The notes: a model not told the origin generated them from the sequence alone. Counted from the first letter of the stretch, positions 16,617-24,568 are shown. The stretch: DNA of 64,000 bases from an uncultured Clostridia bacterium (GCA_944349905.1 CALVNR010000002.1:98921-162920), one strand, 5' to 3'. Numbers and translations: made by a program.

Positions 16617-17774
16617 ATGTTTTCTGGATTGCTTGATAAAAGTAAAAAAATTGAAATTGAAGTTAAAAGACTTGGAATTTTTGAACTTCGCGGACTTGCT
16701 CGTGAGGTTGGTATTTCTTCGCCTACAACAAAAAAACGTGAAGAACTTATACAACTTATTATAGAAAGATTGAATAAAGGTCAAATAGAAGATATTGTTT
16801 GTAGCAAAAAAGGAAGACCTTATAAGAAACTTGCAGTTGTAGACAATTTATTGACTAGTATGACAGGTCAAGAGTTTAACAATAACTTCAACCCTCAAAA
16901 CAAATTATTTTCTTATGAAGATGTTTTGGCTTTTGCACAAGTTATGCCGATTATTGGTAATGTTGAAACAGAAATAGATAAATTTTACGGCATAATAAGA
17001 AAATCTATGACAAATGATATGTTTATGTTATATGATTTTGTAACAAATCAAGCAGTATTTTTACCATCTGAGCTTAGATTCACAAACAATCTAAAAAATG
17101 GTGATATCGTTTCTGTCAAAGCAAAAAAAATAAATAGCAATCAATTTTTTGCAACTGAAATCTTAACTATCAATAATTTAGATGCTGAAAAATATGTTTT
17201 GAAAAATTATTGTAAAGGGGAACAAATTATATCAAACGAAGTTTTGAAATTTGCTGACAAAAACATATTTGTAGGAAGAAGAAATTTGATTGAATTAAAA
17301 GATAATTTTTATGAAAACAACAATTTTGATAAACTCTATGAAGATGCTATAAAAAAAGGATATAAGGTTGTTTGTTTGTCTTTAAATTCTTCAATAGAAG
17401 ACCAAATAAAAATGCAATCTATGAAGAGTGCTGTTATTTTAAGCACTGTATTCAATGATAGTTGTGAAAAATCTTTAAATAAAGCAGTAGATTGCGTAAG
17501 TTTATGTGAAAACTTGGTTGAAAATGGAGAAAAAGTTTTATTAATTATTCCAGATATTTTAAATATAATTAGAGCTATTGATTGTTGCTTTATGGAAGAG
17601 AAAAAGATGTATGACCACTCTATGCAAGGCATAGTTGTTGCACAAAAAATTTTATCTTTGGGTTGTGCTTATTCAAATAATTGCGATATAACTTTGCTTG
17701 TAGGTTATGATCAATACGATAAAAATGATTTGTTTTTAAACAATCAACTTTTTAAAATTTGCAAAATTATTTAA
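16617..17774 (+). CDS. Degenerate Rho-like protein lacking the ATPase P-loop
   Basis: 385 aa; start chosen because AAAAGGAG lies 5 bases upstream and inside the longer frame. Residues about 15-55 are a Rho_N (SAP-like) domain (LGIFELRGLAREVGI...KREELIQLIIERL). Residues about 123-190 resemble the Rho cold-shock RNA-binding domain (YGIIRK...FLPSELR...LKNGDIVSVKAKK). Residues 215-385 follow the Rho ATPase order: LSLNSSIEDQ at the place of LIDERPEEVT, AVILSTVFND for VVASTFDE, ENLVENGEKVLLIIPDI for KRLVEHGKDVVILLDSI, IIRAIDCC for LARAYN. The Walker A GxxxxGKT is absent (LIELKDNFYENN stands there), and the protein stops before the arginine-finger region. It cannot be a normal Rho motor; it may bind RNA or Rho. 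Flanked by its own promoter and terminator. Confidence 0.75.
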   Translation: MFSGLLDKSKKIEIEVKRLGIFELRGLAREVGISSPTTKKREELIQLIIERLNKGQIEDIVCSKKGRPYKKLAVVDNLLTSMTGQEFNNNFNPQNKLFSYEDVLAFAQVMPIIGNVETEIDKFYGIIRKSMTNDMFMLYDFVTNQAVFLPSELRFTNNLKNGDIVSVKAKKINSNQFFATEILTINNLDAEKYVLKNYCKGEQIISNEVLKFADKNIFVGRRNLIELKDNFYENNNFDKLYEDAIKKGYKVVCLSLNSSIEDQIKMQSMKSAVILSTVFNDSCEKSLNKAVDCVSLCENLVENGEKVLLIIPDILNIIRAIDCCFMEEKKMYDHSMQGIVVAQKILSLGCAYSNNCDITLLVGYDQYDKNDLFLNNQLFKICKII

Positions 17775-17802
17775 AACAAGTTTTTTAACTTGTTTTTTTT
17801 AT
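17775..17802 (+). terminator. Terminator after the Rho-like gene
   Basis: AACAAGTT / AACTTGTT with a TTTT loop and a T-run. Confidence 0.85.
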
Positions 17803-17811
17803 TTCAAATTA

Positions 17812-17840
17812 TTGACAAAATTTTTTATAAATCATAATAT
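17812..17840 (+). promoter_or_regulatory. Promoter of lgt, apparently leaderless
   Basis: TTGACA at 17812-17817, 17 bp, TAATAT at 17835-17840. The ATG of lgt begins 6 bases after the -10 box, at the expected transcription start, and no G-rich ribosome site exists upstream. Confidence 0.75.
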
Positions 17841-17846
17841 ATAAAT

Positions 17847-18791
17847 ATGTTTGGGTTTACAGAACACTCTTTTTTATTTTTTGGTTTGGAAATTACTTAT
17901 TATGGCTTTATTATTGCTATTGGTATGGCAGTAGGTGTTTTTGTTGCTTGTAAAAATGCAAAATTAAGAGGTCTTACTGTTGATGACCTTATTTTGGCAG
18001 CATGTTATGTTTTACCTTTGGCTATAATAGGAGCAAGGATTTATTATGTAATTTTTAGTGAACAAACTTATACTTTTGCTGAGGTATTTAGAATTTGGGA
18101 CGGCGGCATGGCTATATATGGTGGAGTAATAGGTGGCGCTATTGGAGTTATGCTTTTTTGTCTTATTCATAAAAAGAATTTTTTAGATGTAGCAGATATT
18201 GCTGCGCCAAGTTTAATATTAGGGCAAGCGATAGGAAGAATTGGTTGCTATTTTGCTGGTTGTTGCTATGGAATTGAAGTCACACAAGAAAGTTTAATGT
18301 GGTTTCCTTTGTCAACACAAATAAACGGAGTTTGGCATTTATCTACATTTTTTTATGAAAGCCTATGGAACATTATGATTTTTATTTTGCTTTTAATTTT
18401 ACTTAGAAAAAACAAAATGCGTTATAGGGGGTCAATTGTTGCATTATATTTGATAGGTTATGGAACTGGTAGAGCTTGGATTGAAGCGTTAAGGGGAGAT
18501 AGTTTATACTTAGGGTCAATAAAAGTCTCTCAACTTTTGAGTATTATTTTAGTTATTTCTGGAATAGCAGTAATATTAGTTAATTACATTTTAGTTAAAA
18601 AAGGAAAGTGTAAAGATATAGCTCAACTTCAACCATTATGGCAAGAAAATATAAAATTGTATGAAATAAAAATAAAAGAAGAAAAAGAAAAAAGATTAAA
18701 GAAAAAAAATAGAAATATATCAGACGAAAAAAATATTAACAATGAAGAAAAAGAAGATAATAATCAAAAAGAAGAAAATAAAAATAAATAA
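17847..18791 (+). CDS. lgt: Prolipoprotein diacylglyceryl transferase
   Basis: 314 aa membrane enzyme that moves diacylglycerol from phosphatidylglycerol onto the lipobox Cys of prolipoproteins, the first step of lipoprotein maturation. About seven membrane segments. Family motifs: ITYYGFIIAIGMAVG at the N-terminus, IWDGGMAIYGGVIGG, and the Lgt signature in its Clostridia-like form GRIGCYFAGCCYG (Cys where many have Asn). RGSIVALYLIGYGTGRAWIE closes the core. The C-terminal 50 residues are a Lys/Glu/Asn-rich tail not needed in the family. The N-terminal motif fixes the start at this ATG, which has no Shine-Dalgarno site (see promoter). The lipoprotein at 26985-28388 is a likely substrate. Confidence 0.93.
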   Translation: MFGFTEHSFLFFGLEITYYGFIIAIGMAVGVFVACKNAKLRGLTVDDLILAACYVLPLAIIGARIYYVIFSEQTYTFAEVFRIWDGGMAIYGGVIGGAIGVMLFCLIHKKNFLDVADIAAPSLILGQAIGRIGCYFAGCCYGIEVTQESLMWFPLSTQINGVWHLSTFFYESLWNIMIFILLLILLRKNKMRYRGSIVALYLIGYGTGRAWIEALRGDSLYLGSIKVSQLLSIILVISGIAVILVNYILVKKGKCKDIAQLQPLWQENIKLYEIKIKEEKEKRLKKKNRNISDEKNINNEEKEDNNQKEENKNK

Positions 18792-18816
18792 CAAGTTTTT
18801 AAACTTGTTTTTTTAT
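18790..18816 (+). terminator. Terminator after lgt
   Basis: AACAAGTTT / AAACTTGTT with a 2-base loop and T-run; it begins inside the lgt stop codon. It is nearly the same hairpin as the one before lgt at 17775. Confidence 0.8.
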
Positions 18817-18829
18817 TTATAAAAGTTGC

Positions 18830-19333
18830 ATGATTGGCAACAATAAAATAATGCAGGGAAGAATTTTTGGAGTTAAAAAATCTATTATATTAAAATTTTC
18901 AGTTGCTGTGTCAACAATACTTTTTTGTTTTTCAACAATATATTTTATGTTTTTTTCAAATTATAAAGATTTGTGGTTTTATTCTTTTTGCATTGAAGCT
19001 GGATTTTGTATTTTTTTGAAAGGATTTTTGTTAAAAATTGATAGTTTAAATTTTTTTGGGATGTTTTTGATTGCTCTTGGTGGCTTTTATATTTATAATC
19101 TATTTTTTAGTATTGAAGAATTTTATGTTTGTTTTGTATTTTTGGCTTTGGCTCTTTCATCAGCAGTAAACTTTTGTGTTTTTAAAAGCAAATTGCATAT
19201 TAAGTCTTTTGTTTTTTTCTTGATTATAAGTTATTTGATATTTTTCTTACAAATAAATGTTATTCCTTTATTGTTTTTTGTTGCAATTTTATTGTTTAGT
19301 GTGGTAATATTTATCTTAAGCACAGCTATTTAG
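18830..19333 (+). CDS. Small hydrophobic membrane protein, function unknown
   Basis: 167 aa, almost wholly hydrophobic, with five or so membrane segments and very Phe-rich (e.g. FFLIISYLIFFLQI). No family recognised. The start is uncertain: neither the ATG at 18830 nor the in-frame ATG at 18851 has a ribosome site, and the first ATG lies in the loop of a small hairpin (GTTGC / GCAAC). It ends 18 bp before the DivIVA-domain gene, and the two probably form one transcript. Its long open frame and membrane pattern make it a real gene despite the weak start. Confidence 0.65.
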   Translation: MIGNNKIMQGRIFGVKKSIILKFSVAVSTILFCFSTIYFMFFSNYKDLWFYSFCIEAGFCIFLKGFLLKIDSLNFFGMFLIALGGFYIYNLFFSIEEFYVCFVFLALALSSAVNFCVFKSKLHIKSFVFFLIISYLIFFLQINVIPLLFFVAILLFSVVIFILSTAI

Positions 19334-19351
19334 TTTTTATGGAGGAAAATA

Positions 19352-20092
19352 ATGTTTTCATCAGAGATAAATGGTTACAATAAAAATGAAGTTGATAAAT
19401 ATATAGCAAAATTGAAGTCAGAATATGAAGCTTCAATTATGGAAGAAAAATTAAAGGTTATTGAGTCCGAAAGAAAACTGTTAGATTGCAAAAAATATGT
19501 TTCAGAAATTGAGAAAAAACAAAAAAATATAATAAGTGTTCTTGAAACATATAAAAAATTTCAAGATGAAGGAAACAAAAATCTTGAAATTTTGAGAGGA
19601 GAGCAATTTAATCTTGTTTATCAACATATTTTAACATTTTTTGATGAATTGAAAAATAAGTACCCTGGAATTGAACACAACAACTCTTATAAAGAACTGC
19701 TTGAAGATATTTCAAAGATTTTAAGACAAAACAAAGAGAATAAAGAACAAATTGTAAAAAATACTGTGTCGGAAAATGACAGTATGAGAATATTGTTAAG
19801 TAAGATGCAGCAATACAAAAAAGATAGAGAACCTGAAACAAATATAAAAGAAGTTTATATTGAAAGAGCTGGCAAAAATATGATTAAACCTGTCACTGAT
19901 ATGGAGTTAGGTGAAGGGGAAAAATATGACAACTTGGTTGACAAATTTTTAAGTACAAAACCAGAAGAAAATGAAAGGACTATGAAGATACAATCTTCTG
20001 GATTTGATTTGAAAGAGGCTATAAGTCCAACAATGAGTTTATCAGAAATTATGAAAGCTTTTGATTTTTATAATGGTGAAGGCGAGGAATAA
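19352..20092 (+). CDS. DivIVA-domain coiled-coil protein
   Basis: 246 aa. The N-terminus FSSEINGYNKNEVDKYIAKL matches the DivIVA membrane-curvature motif (F..x.xGYxxxEVDxYIxxL). A coiled coil follows (about 20-75, rich in Glu, Lys and Leu), and a second helical region up to about 160; the C-terminal third is acidic and poorly structured. GGAGG stands before the ATG. DivIVA proteins gather at cell poles and septa and recruit partners for division, cell-wall growth or sporulation. Which role applies here is not visible. A membrane protein gene lies just upstream. Confidence 0.8.
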   Translation: MFSSEINGYNKNEVDKYIAKLKSEYEASIMEEKLKVIESERKLLDCKKYVSEIEKKQKNIISVLETYKKFQDEGNKNLEILRGEQFNLVYQHILTFFDELKNKYPGIEHNNSYKELLEDISKILRQNKENKEQIVKNTVSENDSMRILLSKMQQYKKDREPETNIKEVYIERAGKNMIKPVTDMELGEGEKYDNLVDKFLSTKPEENERTMKIQSSGFDLKEAISPTMSLSEIMKAFDFYNGEGEE

Positions 20093-20094
20093 AA

Positions 20095-20122
20095 AAACAG
20101 CAATAGCATTTGCTGTTTTTGT
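20095..20122. terminator. Bidirectional terminator
   Basis: AAACAGCAA / TTGCTGTTT with a 6-base loop, between convergent DivIVA-domain and SDR genes. Confidence 0.85.
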
Positions 20123-20860
20123 TTAAAATCTTAAAACTCCACCAGAAACTGTAATAACTTCTCCTGTTATAAAAGAAGATTGATCTGTTCCTAAAAAATA
20201 AATTGTTTGAGCAATATCTTCGCCGGTTCCAATTCTTGCAAGAGGTGTCGCATCAATTGCATGTTGACGTTCTTTTTGTGTGAAATGCGCAGTCATTTTT
20301 GTGTCTATATAACCAGGTGCTACTGCGTTTGCTCTTATATTGTAAGGTGCTCCTTCAACGGCGACAGCTTTTGTTAATCCAATAATACCTGCTTTTGTTG
20401 CGGTATAAACGGCTTCACAAGGTCCACCATTAACACCAAAAATTGATGATGTATTTACTATATTTCCATGCTTTTGTTTTAAAAATCTTTTAAATGCTTC
20501 TTGATTGCAAATTATAGTTCCTCTTAAATTTGTTTGCAAAATATCATCTATTTTTTCTATTGGTACATCAATCAATAATGATTCTTTATCTGCTTTTCCA
20601 GCATTACAAACGACACAGTCTACATATTGAAAGCGAGAAAAAACCTTATTGAAAGTGTCTATTATTTCATCTTCATTTTTTAAATCCATTTTGTAAGCAA
20701 CAAATTCAACTCCCAATTCTTCACATTTCTTTTGTAAATCAACAACATCTCCTGTTAGATATGTTGTTGCAATATTGTAACCATTTTCAGCAAATTTTAA
20801 TGCAGTTGCTTTGCCAATTCCACCAGAGCCACCAGTAATAAAGGCTGTTTTTCTTAACAT
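20123..20860 (-). CDS. Short-chain dehydrogenase/reductase, FabG-like
   Basis: 245 aa classical SDR. The cofactor motif is FITGGSGGIGKATA, the NNAG-type motif reads VVCNAGKA, and the catalytic Ser-Tyr-Lys are in NTSSIFGVNGGPCEAVYTATKAG. The C-terminus VSGG resembles FabG (3-oxoacyl-ACP reductase). FabG normally sits with other fatty-acid genes; this copy stands alone and is convergent with the DivIVA-domain gene, so a different keto-substrate is possible. AAGGAG precedes the ATG. Confidence 0.88.
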   Translation of the reverse strand: MLRKTAFITGGSGGIGKATALKFAENGYNIATTYLTGDVVDLQKKCEELGVEFVAYKMDLKNEDEIIDTFNKVFSRFQYVDCVVCNAGKADKESLLIDVPIEKIDDILQTNLRGTIICNQEAFKRFLKQKHGNIVNTSSIFGVNGGPCEAVYTATKAGIIGLTKAVAVEGAPYNIRANAVAPGYIDTKMTAHFTQKERQHAIDATPLARIGTGEDIAQTIYFLGTDQSSFITGEVITVSGGVLRF

Positions 20861-20955
20861 TTTTGTTCTCCTTTTGTATTAAAAACCTTTTTAACGAAAA
20901 TAGTATAGCATAAAACATAATTTATTCAAAGTTATTAAAAAAATATCTTAAATGT

Positions 20956-20984
20956 TTTGTTGTTTTTTAAGTGTATGATATAAT
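20956..20984 (+). promoter_or_regulatory. Promoter for the hydrolase fusion gene
   Basis: TTTGTT, 17 bp, TATAAT at 20979-20984 with an extended -10 (TGA before it). Confidence 0.55.
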
Positions 20985-21002
20985 TTAATAGTTGAGGATA
21001 TT

Positions 21003-22400
21003 ATGAATAAAAACAAAAGAAATATTATTATAGATATTGATTGTGGAAACACATTTGAAGATGATTTTGCGTTATGTTATGCTCTTGCAGAACCTACATT
21101 TGAAATTAAGGCTATAACATTGTCGCCATATAAAAGTAAAAATATTAACATAAGAGATGCACAAATAGAAAATGCATTGGAAGTGCATAGATTATTTCGT
21201 TATGTAGGATTAAAAAATTATCAACTATGTTATGAAGGAAGTCAAGGCTTTTGTGATAATTTGTATTTTGATAAAACACCAGCGGTAGAAAAGATAATAG
21301 AATTATCAAAAAAACAAGAAATTACTATTGCTTGTTTTGGCGCATTGACAAATGTCGCAATTGCAATAAATTCAAATCCTCAAATAGCCAAAAATATTAA
21401 TGTTGTTTGGATAGGTCTTAGACATTTTTTTCACCAAGAATTTAATGATTTAAATTATAGTTTAGACAAAAAAGCTTTTGAAATAGTAGCTAAAAGTGGG
21501 GCTAATATAACAATTATTCCAAGTTATATTGGAAAATTGTTTTCAGTTTCTTTTGATAAAATGCACGAGGATATATGTATAAACAAACTAGGAAATTATT
21601 TATATCAAAGACTTGAAATGGAAGCTTATCGCAAAACAGATTTTTGTAAATTGTATAGTTTAAATGTAATAGGCTATTTGGTAAATCAAGAAAATTATTA
21701 TGTTAAATCTTTGCCGGTAAATAGTTTATTAAAAGATTTTCCAAAAACAAGTATTAATAAACTTGTAAACTATGTATATGACTTAAAGTCAACCGAATCA
21801 ATTTGGAAAGATTTTGTAAAGAAACTTGAAAAACTTTCCAACAATTTTATGCCTACAAATTACTTTTTTATTTCTGATACACATTTTAATGATCCAAGAA
21901 AATATAAAATAAAACAATTTGGCTATACTTCAAGGGAAGAAATGCTTGAAGAAATGATTAAAAATTGGAATAGTGTGGTTTCAAAAAAAGATATAGTATA
22001 TCATTTAGGTGATTTTGGTGATTATAACATTATAAAAAGATTAAACGGAAAAATTTATTTAATTTGCGGAAATCATGAAATATTGAAAAAAGGTCAGAGT
22101 TTTGAAGATTTTAGAAAAAAACTTAAAGATTTGGGGTTTGCAGATGTTTATCAAGAAGGCTTGATTTTAGATAAAAAAGTTTTTGGACAAGAAATTTATA
22201 TGAATCATTATCCTTCAAAAACAAAAGAAGGCATGGTTAATTTCTTTGGGCATGTGCATACTTTAAAGCCATTGAAAAGAATGGGTATAAATGTTGCTGC
22301 AAATTATCACAAAAATACGCCAATTAGCAAAAAAGATATGAAATTTTTTATAAAATTTGTGTCTGATAATACTTACAGTAAAGAAGATTTTTCTGAATAA
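21003..22400 (+). CDS. Nucleoside hydrolase-like domain fused to a metallophosphoesterase
   Basis: 465 aa, two enzymes in one chain. Residues 1 to about 280 resemble inosine-uridine nucleoside hydrolases: the N-terminal metal loop reads IDIDCGNTFEDDFALCYAL (the family's DxDxG..DD pattern with a longer loop), and TIACFGALTNVAIAI is the family's second motif. Residues about 285-465 are a calcineurin-like phosphoesterase of the COG4186 type: FFISDTHFND, VYHLGDFGD, ICGNHE and FGHVHT supply the metal ligands. Removing phosphate and base from a nucleotide or nucleoside is a reasonable joint role, which is inference. No stop or frameshift lies between the domains. GAGGA precedes the ATG. Confidence 0.8.
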   Translation: MNKNKRNIIIDIDCGNTFEDDFALCYALAEPTFEIKAITLSPYKSKNINIRDAQIENALEVHRLFRYVGLKNYQLCYEGSQGFCDNLYFDKTPAVEKIIELSKKQEITIACFGALTNVAIAINSNPQIAKNINVVWIGLRHFFHQEFNDLNYSLDKKAFEIVAKSGANITIIPSYIGKLFSVSFDKMHEDICINKLGNYLYQRLEMEAYRKTDFCKLYSLNVIGYLVNQENYYVKSLPVNSLLKDFPKTSINKLVNYVYDLKSTESIWKDFVKKLEKLSNNFMPTNYFFISDTHFNDPRKYKIKQFGYTSREEMLEEMIKNWNSVVSKKDIVYHLGDFGDYNIIKRLNGKIYLICGNHEILKKGQSFEDFRKKLKDLGFADVYQEGLILDKKVFGQEIYMNHYPSKTKEGMVNFFGHVHTLKPLKRMGINVAANYHKNTPISKKDMKFFIKFVSDNTYSKEDFSE

Positions 22401-22596
22401 TAAACAAAATTTGGCTTTTGTGAATAAATTTATTATTATAGATATTAAAAAAGTTTGTGATTTTATTTAATATTTAATGTATAACTTAAAAAAAATAGTT
22501 ATAATCAAAAAAAATAAAAAGATTTTTTAAAAAAAATATCAAAAATTCTTGACATTATTTTATATTTATATTAAAATAAACTCGCAAACTGCTTAA
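22401..22596. other. AT-rich intergenic region before the tRNA operon
   Basis: Almost pure A/T. It holds the tRNA operon promoter at its right end; I see no gene or clear hairpin terminator for the upstream fusion gene. Confidence 0.7.
22549..22577 (+). promoter_or_regulatory. Promoter of the six-tRNA operon
   Basis: TTGACA at 22549-22554, 17 bp, TAAAAT at 22572-22577; tRNA-Pro starts 20 bases later. Confidence 0.8.
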
Positions 22597-22672
22597 CGGG
22601 GTGTAGCGCAGTTGGTAGCGCGCGTGGTTTGGGACCATGAGGTCGGGAGTTCGAGCCTCTCCACCCCGACCA
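22597..22672 (+). tRNA. tRNA-Pro (TGG)
   Basis: Cloverleaf with acceptor CGGGGTG / CACCCCG, anticodon stem CGTGG / CCATG, anticodon TGG at 22630-22632, encoded CCA end. First gene of the operon. Confidence 0.96.
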
Positions 22673-22697
22673 AGTCGTAGCAAATTTTGCTGACTGT

Positions 22698-22774
22698 GGG
22701 CCTTTAGCTCAGTTGGTTAGAGCAACCGGCTCATAACCGGTTTGTCCGGGGTTCGAGTCCCTGAAGGCCCACCA
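22698..22774 (+). tRNA. tRNA-Met (CAT), possibly tRNA-Ile2
   Basis: Acceptor GGGCCTT / AAGGCCC, anticodon stem ACCGG / CCGGT, loop CTCATAA with anticodon CAT, CCA encoded. The first pair is G-C, so it is not initiator tRNA. It could be elongator Met or the Ile2 tRNA modified by TilS to read AUA; the acceptor and D-arm look somewhat like Bacillus Ile2, so the identity is open. Confidence 0.92.
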
Positions 22775-22816
22775 ATCAAATTTTGTTATTGACTTTAAGT
22801 TTGTTGCCACTTTTGT

Positions 22817-22893
22817 GGCTCGGTAGTTCAGTTGGTTAGAACGCCAGCCTGTCACGCTGGAGGTCGTGGGTTCGAGCCCCATTCGAGTCGCCA
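22817..22893 (+). tRNA. tRNA-Asp (GTC)
   Basis: Acceptor GGCTCGG / TCGAGTC with two G-T wobbles, anticodon GTC in loop CTGTCAC, discriminator G, CCA encoded. Confidence 0.96.
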
Positions 22894-22918
22894 AATCCTT
22901 ATTTTAGGATTTAAGTTC

Positions 22919-22994
22919 GCCCTGATAGCTCAGTCGGCAGAGCAAAGGACTGAAAATCCTTGTGTCGGTGGTTCGATTCCACCTTAGGGCACCA
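22919..22994 (+). tRNA. tRNA-Phe (GAA)
   Basis: Acceptor GCCCTGA / TTAGGGC, anticodon stem AGGA / TCCT with loop CTGAAAA, anticodon GAA, CCA encoded. Confidence 0.96.
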
Positions 22995-23066
22995 AGATAA
23001 AGTAAGGAAGCAAATAGATATTTCTTCCTTACAAAATCTTAAATTTTTAAAACTTGAAAACAATAT

Positions 23067-23141
23067 GCTGGTGTGGCTCAATGGTAGAGCAGCTGACTTG
23101 TAATCAGCAGGTTGAAGGTTCGATTCCTTTCACCAGCTCCA
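23067..23141 (+). tRNA. tRNA-Thr (TGT)
   Basis: Acceptor GCTGGTG / CACCAGC, anticodon stem GCTGA / TCAGC, anticodon TGT, discriminator T, CCA encoded. Confidence 0.96.
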
Positions 23142-23172
23142 AAAAAGCACCGTAAAGGTGCTTAAATTTTAT

Positions 23173-23257
23173 GGGTAGGTTGCAGAGCGGCCAAATGCAA
23201 CGGACTGTAAATCCGTCGACTTCGTCTTCGATGGTTCGAATCCATCCCTGCCCACCA
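23173..23257 (+). tRNA. tRNA-Tyr (GTA)
   Basis: Type II tRNA of 85 nt: acceptor GGGTAGG / CCTGCCC, anticodon GTA at 23207-23209, long variable arm (GACTTCGTCTTC), CCA encoded. Nucleotides 31-85 are repeated without change at 24569-24623, so this gene's 3' half was probably supplied by an inserted element. Confidence 0.96.
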
Positions 23258-23270
23258 GTAAAAAAAGTTA

Positions 23271-23304
23271 AAGTCCTATTAATTTTTAATAATAGGTCTT
23301 TTTT
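23271..23304 (+). terminator. Terminator directly after tRNA-Tyr (inside the island)
   Basis: CCTATTA / TAATAGG with an outer AAG / CTT, followed by a T-run. It lets the tRNA operon end although the original terminator has been moved 1.3 kb away. Confidence 0.75.
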
Positions 23305-23462
23305 AATTCACAAATTTTTGTTTTTTGTTTAAATTTATAAATAAATTTACAAATAAATAATTTTATATCAAATTTGTTTGTTGCATTATTTATATAAATG
23401 TAAAATCCAAGTAAAATAAGAGCAATTTAAAAATAATACAAAACCAGATAATATTTAAGAAC

Positions 23463-23497
23463 AAAGAAGATACTAATTTGTAATTAGTATCTTCTTT
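23463..23497 (-). terminator. Perfect-hairpin terminator of the island gene
   Basis: A 16-bp perfect stem (23463-23478 with 23482-23497, loop TGT) that overlaps the last codons of the minus-strand membrane protein gene. Confidence 0.75.
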
Positions 23498-23963
23498 TAG
23501 GATGTTTTAAAAACCTATAATCAATTATCTTGTAAATTCCGAAAATAAATAAAAATATGAAAATTATCGAAAAGTCGATTTTAAACATTTCTGGTATTTT
23601 TTCTATGCACATAAAAACAAGAAACGCAACAATAAGCATCATCCAATAAACCAATAAAAAATCAAAAGCGCTTTTTAATCTTGAAATTGAATTGTTTTCA
23701 TTATTGTCAGTTTCGTTTGTCTTTTTACATAATTTTAAACATATATTTGCACCCGTTAATTCGGCAAATATCAAAACAAAAGGATGCAAAATTTTCAAAA
23801 TCTGCCACATATTTTCCTTACTAAAAAACTTTAGATTATCGTAAATTTCTAATTTTATTTGAGAATCTGCAAAGTTTACAAACTTCAAAAATTCTAACAA
23901 ACATAATAAAATTAAAAACACACTTAAAAATCTTAATAGATATATTTTTTTGCTATTGCACAT
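23484..23963 (-). CDS. Membrane protein carried by the tRNA-Tyr island, function unknown
   Basis: 159 aa with four probable membrane segments (near 10-30, 55-75, 100-120 and 125-145) and a short charged loop rich in Asn, Glu and Asp in the middle. AAGGAG stands before the ATG on the minus strand, so it is a translated gene. No family recognised. It is the only convincing gene between the two tRNA-Tyr 3' copies. Its last codons form part of its own terminator. Small membrane proteins in such islands can be immunity or defence cargo, but nothing here shows that. Confidence 0.7.
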   Translation of the reverse strand: MCNSKKIYLLRFLSVFLILLCLLEFLKFVNFADSQIKLEIYDNLKFFSKENMWQILKILHPFVLIFAELTGANICLKLCKKTNETDNNENNSISRLKSAFDFLLVYWMMLIVAFLVFMCIEKIPEMFKIDFSIIFIFLFIFGIYKIIDYRFLKHPKRRY

Positions 23964-24568
23964 TTTATTTCTCCTTATCCATATTCTATTACATCATGAA
24001 AAAATATGCAAGTATATTTCCGTAATTTTATTTACTTATTTTTATAAAATAATGGCGGAAACGAGAAAAGAGGGATGTGAACAAAGCCGTTGCTATGCGT
24101 TTTTGTGAATTTTTATTATTAAAAATTATTTTGCAATATAGACTAGAACAAAATAGCGGGCTTTCTCATAGCAGACTTGGTTTCTTTATGAAAGAGAAAA
24201 AGAAAACTGTAACGCTTTTAACTGTTATGCTCCCAGCCCAAAGTTTTAACATTACACTTATAGGATTTTCAGACAGCCTGTTCTTTTATATGATTAAATT
24301 AGAAATAGATTAAATACAATCACACGTTTCGGGGGTATATTTCTTTCTGTTTTACAAGCGTTTTTTTGTATATTTTATAAATTATAAGCAAAAAAAGTTT
24401 AGGCTTTTTCGTGAAAAGTATGTAATTTTGTGGTTTTATGTCTTTTCAAAAAAAACTTTAATTCTATTGAAAATTGGTATTTTTGAGTAGTCGGTATATA
24501 TTCATAATTATATGTGTTAAAAATTTATTTAATAGATTTTATAAAGCGACATAAAAAGTCTATGTTAA
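23964..24568. other. Right part of the tRNA-Tyr island without a convincing gene
   Basis: About 600 bases. A GTG-started frame of 78 codons (24077-24313) follows AGAGGG but its product resembles nothing I know, and its base use (several GC-rich words such as GCGGGC) differs from the neighbours. The last 250 bases are AT-rich with no frame, no clear hairpin and no integrase remnant. Confidence 0.6.

Noticed and set aside
22709-22894. A 61-codon minus-strand frame across tRNA-Met and tRNA-Asp
   Set aside because: It is the antisense of two tRNA genes; its product (MATRMGLEPTTSSV...) is a well-known false annotation from tRNA clusters.
24077-24313. A 78-codon GTG-started frame in the tRNA-Tyr island
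   Set aside because: A weak AGAGGG precedes it, but the product shows no domain pattern and the composition differs from genes here. Noted in the island description but not called a gene.
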